NCBI GenBank assembly: GCA_050084515.1 | Contig: CM114275.1 | Location: 18,972,001 to 19,036,000, forward strand | Length of the DNA: 64,000 nt | Direction: 5' to 3' | DNA from: Blasia pusilla | Lineage: Eukaryota; Marchantiophyta; Marchantiopsida; Blasiales | Part shown: piece by piece, positions 55,640-64,000 of the stretch | Numbering within the stretch: position 1 is the stretch's first letter | Layout of the letters: each line of letters starts with the position of its first letter | Notes under the pieces: generated by a model | What the model saw: only the letters and a program-made list of their open reading frames with translations | The model's database searches: none | Told to the model about the DNA's origin: nothing | Position numbers and translations under genes: made by a program

Positions 55640-57330
55640 GAGTCGTCGCACTTGCTTCTCCCATCATCCTCCATGCCTACACACGAACACCATCAACTCT
55701 CTAGGAACTGTAATCAAGACCCATCGATGGGATCCTCATCGCCTCGAACAACGTGAAAGACTGAGGAATCGTGGTCTATTTCTTGGCTTCCCCCCTCTGT
55801 GGACCCAACTCCGCGGTGGCTCCACGTGTGACAATAACGGCTGCCTCCAATTGGCAATCGCCCATATCCAACTAAAATCCTCCATATCTCAGGTTGCTCT
55901 ATAACACGTCGATGCCAGTGATCCGGCATCGTGTAACCGCAATACCAGAGCGGCAATATGTTGTTGTAGTAACTGTATCTGAGCATCCATCCCAGCCTCA
56001 TGGCTGGCGTCTCCCTCGACGTGTCTAGCTAGTGGAACCCTATTTCCTCCAGGGGCAACTCCACCACCCCCTCGGGAAACTCCAGCTCCTTGTCCTCCAA
56101 CGAGACCACCTGGTGCATGATCTCTAGGCCCACCCGGACTGACAACTCGCTCTAGTGCCCTCTATGGCCCTTGGTCCGAACGTAACTCAGGATGTAAGCT
56201 CAAACACTTGGCGCGTATGTGACCGTACGTGTGATAATAGTCACATTGATAACCTCCTAGTGGAGCACCATCTCCTCCTCCATGCTAAGGCACGCGTCCA
56301 TGATCTTGATGAGTGCAATCGCGTTGGTGATGGGCTCCACCACATGCCCAACAAATAATCGCATACGGCTGCTATTGAGACGCATATGGAGGCATAGGTC
56401 TCTGTGGCATGGCCTCTCGCTATCCACCCTGAGCTCGTGGTGCGATAGACCTATCTCAGAATCCACGTTGATGCACTCGTGGTGCAGGCAAACGTGAGTG
56501 CTCTTGCCTAGAACCCATGGTGGCTACGCTCTCCTCCTCCATGTTGTGCTCAATGTTCTCAGAGGTCCTAAAAACATCTCTCAACATAGGTGAGGTGTTC
56601 ATAAGAAGCACCCCCTCCCGCACCTGTGTATGTAGGGTTCGCTCCAACATCGCGTATGATGACTAGATATCCTGGACTCTATCACCCGCTAAGTGATAGT
56701 AATCAACTGGCGCAAGCGAGTGTTGGCCTCACACAAACTCTCACGGGCGCCTCTGGAAGTCGTGGATGCTCCACAACTTCTCCGTCTGTACCCCTTGGTA
56801 ACTCATCCGCAACTCAACAAAGAAATCAACCACGGGGTTGAACCTAGGACGAACCCGACTAGACTATGCAACTGATACAGTGCGAGTTACCCCTCCTAAA
56901 ACATCATTGGTGAAAACTCATGGTAATCATCCATGGGCGCCCCCTCCAAATGCTAGAACATTCCGTTCCATGCTGTAAACGGGTTGAACTCTCTAGAGTT
57001 CCTAGCGCGCAGTGAGTCACACCAACTCCTAAACTCTGCCATAAAGTCTTGCAACTCTATCGTGGCGATAGCACCCGAAAACCTACACGGTCCTCTACCC
57101 TAGTTGTCCATCTTGTACGCCCAACTGGTAGGACCACTCAATGTGTGTGGTGATGCACTAACAAACTCCTCTACACTCTCTCCCTCATCTGAAGACATCA
57201 CAAAAGGAGGTCGAGGCGGTTCCTCGCATGGAGATCCTCAAAACCTCGCACCACTCTAGGTAAACCCTCTAGATCTACTCTCAGGTCCACCACCTTGCCT
57301 CCCAATTTCCCAAAAGCACGCCATGATGAC
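55640..57330 (-). pseudogene. gag, copy C
   Basis: ATG about 57324 (MACFWEIGRQGGGP), then PPRPPFVMSSDEGESVEEFVSASPHTLSGPTSWAYKMDN, interrupted by stops. The capsid block EFNPFTAWNGMF lies near 56960. RTYIHRCGRGCF/NTSPMLRDVFRTSENIEHN lies at 56640-56530, and knuckles CWACGGAHH and CDYYHTYGHIRAKC (one Cys to Tyr) lie near 56340 and 56240. Frames are broken several times. Confidence 0.78.
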
Positions 57331-58838
57331 CCTTCTGCCCCTCTCACATGATCACTATCAATCTCATGAGTAATCGCTCAATCACTCAAACTAAATATGT
57401 GGCACTCAATCTACACCCTGTCATTGAGACGTGTATTGTGCGGTAAACAAGTGTCGTGGTGCGAAAAAATAGCGAATCTATAGTCTCATGAAGAACACAT
57501 ACCCTCAACTCTAGACATCCCACACAAGTCTATGTACCCTAAACCCCTACATCATCGATGCTCTCAACATTAGCACGAAATCCAATATCCCCAAATAACT
57601 ATCCAATACCGGAAAATTCCTAACACGTGCAAGGCAAAAGACCATAATGGGTAACCTGAAAAAATTTTGATCGCTCCTCAGCAACTGGAAACCTCGATCC
57701 CAACTCGGGTCATAAAGACAAACTCCTCCAAGCAGCAAGTTGTACTCCTCTGGTACTGACTATGCTCCAAAATCTCCTCGATGTGTGATGCGGCACGGGC
57801 AGCACGCGACGGCTACAAGGGGCACGTCACTCAAGAATGGGGTACGGCACTCACTGGCATACCCTCCTTAGTCAACAAAACACAATTTGCTCCCCAGTGA
57901 TGGAGTGGCTCCGCGATCGAGACGGTGCGGTGTGGCCACAAGCGGCACGGCGCGGCAATTGGCGGCGCATTGCAGCTACAAGCATCGCAACCCGGTACTC
58001 GATTTTTGTCGAGCGGCTACCAATCACAACATAGCAAAGTGGAAAAGAAACAGCGATCCCATGAACCCAAAAAGGGCATCTTGTCAAAGTCAGGAGTTAA
58101 CAAGTGGCGACAACTCATACGGACTCACCAAGTATGGCATCGACCGCCCTACGTGGCCTTAAACGGTGTCGGCGGCCAAACGCAATCCTAAACATTGGGG
58201 GTGGGAGAACCTCGCATCAATGGCGGAAGCGGAAATTGACGGCGATCATGGCGGCAGGCGGCAATGGCGAGGGCAAGCGGCAACGGCGGGAACTCGGGTT
58301 GGCGGCAACAACCATTGCAACAAGCGCCGGGGAAGGGGGGGCCAGCGGCGGTGGCGGCAACATCAATAAGCAGAAACTGTAGCGGTGGCATGGATGGTGA
58401 TGGAAACACTATGGATGGCAACGGAAACGGCAACGGCAACGGCAACGACGACAGTGCTGATAGTGGCAGCTTGTTTAGGGTTTGACAATTTTTACCCTAA
58501 AAATTGGCAGTTTGCAAAATTGGTCATAACTCTCTACTCGTAGCTCCAAATTGTGCACCATCTATTGCATTGGGTGCATAGCTTCACGGTCTATAACAAT
58601 AACAAAAAGAAATTTCAATCAAAAATTTCAATAAAATCTGACAGGGAATGTCGTAAAGCCCTTCAATTTGCTATCCTACAAGAAATTTGCCAATGCTTCC
58701 TTGCTGATTTCTCCCAATAGAAATTTTAAACCTATAAAATCAGAAATCAAAGAGGTGCATGATGCTCTTGAGAGCACTAGAATGGGGGAGTTTTCTCCCA
58801 TACTCAATATCTAAGGAAATGTGGGCAGCGCTGTCGTG
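57331..58838 (-). other. Leader of copy C, GCCGC-rich
   Basis: Matches the leaders of B, D and E; it includes the CGGTAGCCGCTCGAC-type segment near 58010 and a CAACGG/GGCAAC repeat patch at 58385-58450. Open frames here (57887-58485) follow the GC-rich repeats and are not conserved. Confidence 0.6.
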
Positions 58839-60104
58839 TCGAGAATCTTTCTTCGAGCAAGGGCGGGCCTTCTAGCTGCGGTAGATGCGGTCGATGCAAG
58901 GTGAACTCTCTAATAAGTTCTCCTTTTTCAATACAAAATTATGATGTACACTCTCCATTCTCTCACGACAGGTATCACAAATGGAAGTGCCGAGGCGATC
59001 ACTTCTTCGTAACATCGGACCGAAATTCCTAACTATAAAATCCCTATAAACTATTTTACGTTTGTACACGAGGAAGATAGCACAACTAGTGTTAAACCCT
59101 ACTTGACCAGGCCTATTGACATCCATGGATCGCTATATAAGGACATACAAAGTACAATCCCATGTCCTTCCATATGTGACGATAGGAAGAATCACCGGAG
59201 TTGGAGATTGCATGACCTGGTTCATGAACGCCTCCCCAAAGTGATAAACTAAATAGCGAGTGAACTAGTGCCTATCTACAAAGAGTACCTTGACATGGTA
59301 AGGATTTAGGAAAGGAAAGTCGGACACAGCTCGTGCTCCACCCCTATCCATGCTTGACAGACATTCTCTACTCTCCTCAAGAATGGGTTTTGGCGGAGTT
59401 ATTCTCCCAAGAGGGGTAATCCACTCTCATTGGGAAAGTAACAAGCCAAAACATCCGCTATTTTAGTATGACTAAACTCCTCTACGGTGACAAACCTCTC
59501 ATCCCCACACACACACACACACCACACTCTAGAAACCTCTCGAAGAATAGACCATGATCAAGTTATTCTCCCAAGAGGGGTGATCCACTCTCATTGGAAG
59601 AGCAAGCAATCCCAAAGCCATACATTCAAGAGAGACACGAGAGACTCAAGATGTGGAATAGAAGGTGATGAACCCTTGAAGGTCCCTCCTCTTTATATAC
59701 TCACAAGAAATCCACAAGAGTACGAAATAGAGCTTATCTTATCTTGTGCCACATGGCTTCCTCTCAAAGCTTAGCCAATCACATTTTGACACAAGTAGAT
59801 TTCCTCTTATCTCTTCCAAAATATCCTCTTTTACCCACTTGATATTTTCCAAATTACCCTAACTAACCTAGCCACCAACCAAGACTACTTTTCCTTTTCA
59901 TTAAAACAACTACTTTACTTTTATAAAGTCATCTTTTATTTATTACCTCCTTTTCCTAAAGTTGGGCCCGCATAAAAGAGGCACCATAAAGAGGTTTAAA
60001 CATAAGAATCTCCTTTTTCTAAGCCAATTTACTTAATACTAATGAAACTCTATCTAACACTTAATGACGAAGGAGTTTACACATTGGTTGATTTTACTAT
60101 ACGA
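58839..60104 (-). mobile_element. Insertion in copy C, with LINE RT zinc-binding remnant
   Basis: The LTR/leader sequence stops at an AGCGCT at 58832-58837 and resumes at another AGCGCT near 60105, so 6 bp may be a target duplication. The inserted ends read GTCGTGTCGAG and TATACGAC, a short imperfect inverted repeat. The minus frame 59126-58872 contains RNFGPMLRRSDRLG, C-x2-C and MESVHHNF, like the zinc-binding end of plant LINE reverse transcriptases. A direct repeat of about 50 bp (TTATTCTCCCAAGAGGGG) occurs at 59399 and 59562. The rest (59130-60100) is not recognised. Confidence 0.5.
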
Positions 60105-60527
60105 CAGCGCTTCCGCCCGCCACTCTTCCACATAAAAAATCGGCAAAGAAACAACAAAATCAAGCGGATTTTGCTCCGGTTAGCACTCCCAAGAGCCGCA
60201 AAAATGGGGCACATAGTCCCCAACTTGCACCAACATCGAGTGACTAGTGAGCTCCTCCATTGAAACTCTCTCACTCCTTCATTATCTCTTTGTAAATCGA
60301 TTGAATCTCACATCAATGTCTCACACCAAGCTCTCCATGGTGTGCACTCTCTCTCATGTCATACCAAACCCACTGTCCTTATGAGAGGCTTGGGTTACAC
60401 GAACAAGGCAATGAGGCTTGGGTTACCCGTGGCCTTAACAGATCATCCTCGACCTTCTGAGGCTGTCCTACAGTATCTCCAAAGGCGCTCTACTAGATCT
60501 TGCCGATCTATCTTAAAAGACATGACA
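60105..60527 (-). repeat. 5' LTR part of copy C
   Basis: Minus-strand LTR from TGTCATGTC (60527) inward. It lacks most of the central LTR block, going from the GATCATCCTCGACC region directly to CCGTGGCC-GGTAACCCAAGCC (60430), which indicates an internal deletion. Confidence 0.75.
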
Positions 60528-61523
60528 TGTGCTTGGTGGACTAGGCATGATTGTTAAAGGCTGAAACCTTGCAATTACTTGCTCCATCTCTCGCAAAGAC
60601 ACTCCCCCTTCCCGTTCCTACAAACATTACAAAGATTTTACCAAGAACTGAATCAAGATCTATCAAATCACACATTGAGTACCATGCATCCTTCCATGCT
60701 ATACACAAAGTTTCATGTACATCCGCACTACTTCCTTCTCATCTCTTTCATCAAATAAGCCAAACAATGCAACAATGTGAAGCCCATTGTTTGTGCATTC
60801 CTCACATAGGAACGCACGCATTATCTTTTGTCTCTTGGCCATGTGCGCTTGTGAGCAACTACAAACCAATGTGTAACTTGATCTAGACTAAAATCTGTAA
60901 ACCTTTCAAACCTAACCCCAACAACAAGGCAAGTGAATGAAAATATTCGACTCACTGGATGATAAAAGCTGCCAAGGGTGAAGGATGGGTAGAAGTATAA
61001 CTCTAGTGGGAAGCTCAAGGAGTGAAGTGAGGCAGCGAAGCAGCTCGAGCTAGTAGCTATGCAAATGAAAGCATAAACTTGAAATGAAATCAATTTATGC
61101 AAGTAAAATCATGAAAGAAAAGTAGCAAAGTCGTGGAAATGAAACATGGATTTGAGGGCGTACAGCACCGCAGGTGAAAACCTCAAACCACGAAAATGAA
61201 GCAGCAAAGTTACGCAGATGGAATCAAGTGACGTAAGGGAAATGAAAGCGGAAATGAAGTTGCATTCAAAGCGAATTTCAAAAGCATGAAAACTAATCTA
61301 AGAGACAACGACTGCGGCGTTGCGGAGCCATAGTTGAGAGCGCAGTTGTGAAGAGCAGTGGCACCATGGTGTGCAGATCCAAAACTCAAAAAACAAAGGT
61401 GTGGAGAGCCCGCGTCTAGGAGACAGGGTGGGGCATAGCCGCGCTATAGTGTGTGTCGTGGAGATCCAAAAGCATACAAAGAAATGCAATGGAGAGCCGT
61501 GCAACTTTGAGACAAGATGTGGC
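60528..61523. other. No recognisable gene
   Basis: AT-rich spacer between C and D with a patch of GAAATGAA-type short repeats at 61030-61290. No supported coding frame. Confidence 0.5.
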
Positions 61524-62019
61524 GCCATATTGAGAAACTTACTATTTTAGGTAAGTACCATTTTGAGTACATAATCCACTTTATATTTTTGGTAAGTGAC
61601 CCTTGACCTCCTACATCAAGTCAAGAGCCAAGGAGGTGACTTGGGAGTATAAGTAACCATGAAGAGAGCTTGGGAGAGGAGAGAGGTATACCTCAAGGAG
61701 AGCGAGCTTGAGAGCTCATTCTCTCTTTGTTAAACCTTTTGGCAGGAGGCGGCGGAGCTATGGTTCCTTGCCTTGTGAGTGTAACCCAAGCCTCTCATTA
61801 GGAGAGTGGGTTTGGTTTGACATTGGGAGAGACATGTGTGAACTATGATATTGTGAGAGAGCTTGGATCTTGATTTATTGGAGATATTTTGGTAGTTCTT
61901 ATCTCGTTGTTTGGATGCCATGAGTTAGCATGGGATCGTGCGTGTTTGTGGGTATGTTCGGTGACAGCGATGTATATTGTGTAGCAATATGTATGCCCAT
62001 AACATAGAAGAACTTGCAT

Positions 62020-62072
62020 TTTCCTAGAAGTAGCTTCACCCCATTTAATGGGCTGAAGCTACTTCTAGGAAA
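62020..62072. repeat. Perfect 19-bp hairpin in copy D
   Basis: 62020-62038 and 62054-62072 are perfect reverse complements with a 15-bp loop that itself pairs CCC with GGG. The left arm is antisense RT sequence (also at 52630-52650) and the right arm is the same RT sequence in sense. Confidence 0.96.
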
Positions 62073-63689
62073 GGGTTTAGTTTGACATGACAGAGAGAGT
62101 GCACACCTTTGAGGGTTATGGTGTGAGATGGTGTAGAGAGAGATTGGATCTTACTTTACAAATAGAGAATGAGAGAGTGAGAGAGCTTTATTAGGGAGCT
62201 CATTGGTCACTCGCTGTTTTTGCATGTTGGGGACCGTGTCCACCAATCAAGGCTCATGGGAGTGCTCACCGGAGCAAGGGCTGCTTTGATTGTTCTTTGT
62301 ATTTGCCAATTTTTTGTGTGGAAGAGTGGCACGCTGAAGCACTGCCCAATTTCTGATAAGGATTGATTATGGGGACGGGTTGCCCCATGTCACTGCTCTC
62401 GAGAGCACCATGTAGCTTGCTGATTTGTATTTTTACAGGTTTTATATTTTCGCTAGGAGAAAATAGCGCGGAAGCGCTACCAAATTTTGTGTAGGAGAAA
62501 GAGACATTGGGCTTTACGAAAGTCCCCGTAAGTTTTTATTGGAATCTATGATTCTAAATATTTTTTGATGTTGTTGTAGATCGCAAAAGTTGTGCACGCT
62601 ATGCAACAAACAATGTGCAATTTGGAGTTGTGAGCAAATCGTTATGGTCAATCTTGCAAAACTGTCATTGCTGGGCAATTTTTAGGGTTAAATTGTTCAA
62701 ACCCTAAACCAGCCGCCATGCCGGCGGCGGCCGTTGCCGTCATAGTCACTGTCAACGGTCTTCCGGAGACAATCAATGGAGACCGTCGATGGTCAACGGT
62801 CACCGTGAACGGTCCATCGTCCGTTGTCCACCCTTTGGTTCCCATTGCCGCCGTTACGGAGTGGAGGGTCTTCCACGACGTTCGTTGATTCTATGACTTG
62901 CATCGCCACCACGTATTTTGTTATGGCCGTCCCCTTCATCGCATTTTTGTCATCAACCAATGATGGCAGATGACCTCCGGTTATGGTGTTTGAGTTTTTA
63001 TTTCATGCTGCTATTTTGTGATTGGTAGCCGCTCGACGACGATTGAGTACCGTGTGGTGATGCCCATAGCCGCAACGGGCCGCTAATTGCCGTGATATGT
63101 CGCTCGTGGTTGCACCGCACCGTCTCGATCGCGGAGCCACACCGTCATTTTAGAGTAGAGTGTGGGTTTATTGTTGATTGAGGAGGGTATGCCGGTGAGT
63201 GCCGCATCCCGCAATCGAGGGCCGTGCGTTCGTAGTCGTTCCATGCCGCATGTAACGCCGCACTGTTCTGCTGGAACCGCAGTCTATCGAGGAGTTTTGA
63301 GCAGCGTTAGTACGGGAGGAGTTTGACTTGCTGATTGGAGGAGTTGTCTCTAGGACCGAGTTGGGGTTGAGATTTTCAGTTGCTTAGGAGTGACATCGAC
63401 ATGTGTTCAGGTTACCCATTCTGGTCCTTTACCCTGCACGTGTGAGGGATCTAGGATTTGGATAGTTTATTTGGGGATATTGGGTGTGTGGATGCTGAGA
63501 GCATCATTTATGTATGTGGTTTAGGGGACAGAGACATGTGTGGGATGTGCGGAGTTGAGGGTAGGTTTTCGATGAGATGATAGTCTGGCCGCTTGTTGCG
63601 TTACGTCTCGGAGAGGGAGAGTGTAGATCAAGTGCCGCATGTTTGGGATGAGTGATTGAGGGATTACTTGTGAGGTTGAGAGTGATCGA

Positions 63690-64000
63690 GTGAGAGGGGC
63701 ACGAGGATCATCACAGTGTCTGTTCGGGACTTTGAGAGGCGAGGTGGTGAACCCGAGAATAGCTCTAGAGGTTCTACGCATAATGGCGCGAGGTTCCAAG
63801 GGTTTCCACGTGAGCGACCACCTCGACCTCCTTCTGTGTCATCGTCAGACAAGGGGGAGGTTGTAGAGGAGTTTGTGAGCACATCACCACACATTGTGAG
63901 TGGTCCTACCAGTTGGGCCTACGAGATGGATGACCGGGGTAGAGGACCCCGTAGGTTTTCAGGTGCAATAGGTACGATTGAGTTGCATAATTTCATAGCA
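63690..64000 (+). pseudogene. gag start, copy D (partial)
   Basis: The frame GTRIITVSVRDFERRGGEPEN, then NGARFQGFPRERPPRPPSVSSSD, EEFVSTSPHIVSGPTSWAYEMDDRG and GTIELHNFIA runs off the window edge. It appears open over this stretch, so D may be one of the less damaged copies. The expected start ATG is AGG here. Confidence 0.72.

Larger units (their letters stand above)
52616..60527 (-). mobile_element. Ty3/gypsy copy C, 5' two-thirds, with insertion
   Basis: Minus-strand copy from LTR start 60527 (TGTCATGTC) through leader, gag, protease, methyltransferase and RT, ending in RT at about 52616 against the extra LTR piece of copy B. RNase H, integrase and PHD are missing. A foreign segment (58839-60104) interrupts the LTR/leader. 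It sits tail-to-tail with B. Confidence 0.88.
61524..64000 (+). mobile_element. Ty3/gypsy copy D, composite 5' part, runs off window
   Basis: 61528-62040 nearly duplicates 52136-52660 (LTR, repeated LTR start and the first bases of an antisense RT). A hairpin at 62020-62072 follows, then a normal LTR/leader from about 62073 and gag from about 63690. The first 550 bp are therefore a mis-joined piece in front of an otherwise typical 5' end. Confidence 0.8.

Overview
This window looks like nuclear DNA of a land plant or close streptophyte relative, dominated by transposons. The evidence is two CACTA (En/Spm-type) DNA transposons with a TNP2 transposase, a Ty1/copia element with a plant-type initiator-Met primer-binding site, many Ty3/gypsy copies, four long (GA)n arrays and fragments of a plant-style PHD/BRCT gene. 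I see no intact single-copy host gene, and no rRNA, tRNA or CRISPR array. The species cannot be fixed. The DNMT3-like (non-permuted) methyltransferase described below would fit a non-flowering lineage, but that is inference.

Layout. 1-2165: 5' part of gypsy copy E (minus). 2166-5071: nothing recognisable. 5072-6840: decayed integrase copy H and LTR pieces. 7658-11112: LTR, leader and gag of old copy G (plus), interrupted by CACTA-1, whose left end is at 11113. CACTA-1 encodes, on the minus strand, TNP2 (29358 to about 25520) and a TNPA-like second protein (25440 to 12278). The second protein is split by a complete nested element, CACTA-2 (12352-22195, 3-bp target duplication TCT). 29593-35250: minus-strand gene fragments with BRCT and EDM2-like PHD modules. 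35313-37310: 5' part of a copia element, fused to gypsy copy A (37311-41531, plus). Then F (41640-43388, minus), B (43394-52487, plus), C (52616-60527, minus, with a LINE-bearing insertion) and D (61524 to the window end, plus).

The main point is the repeated gypsy family in copies A, B, C, D, E, F and G. Put together, its coding order is gag, aspartic protease, a C5-cytosine DNA methyltransferase of DNMT3-like motif order, reverse transcriptase, RNase H, integrase, and a C-terminal PHD finger. Protease and methyltransferase share one reading frame in copy B. The element therefore carries both a DNA-methylation writer and a likely chromatin reader. All copies here are broken: stop codons, catalytic residues changed mostly by G-to-A or C-to-T transitions, deletions, and a recurring class of perfect hairpins that look like strand-switch scars.

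How the parts may work together (inference): integrase joined to a PHD finger could steer integration to marked chromatin, while the methyltransferase could methylate the new cDNA or the insertion site. The CpG-rich leaders would be a natural target. Retrotransposon-borne cytosine methyltransferases have been reported in charophyte algae and dinoflagellates (de Mendoza and colleagues, 2018, as I recall). The combination with a PHD finger in this apparent plant genome is what deserves follow-up.
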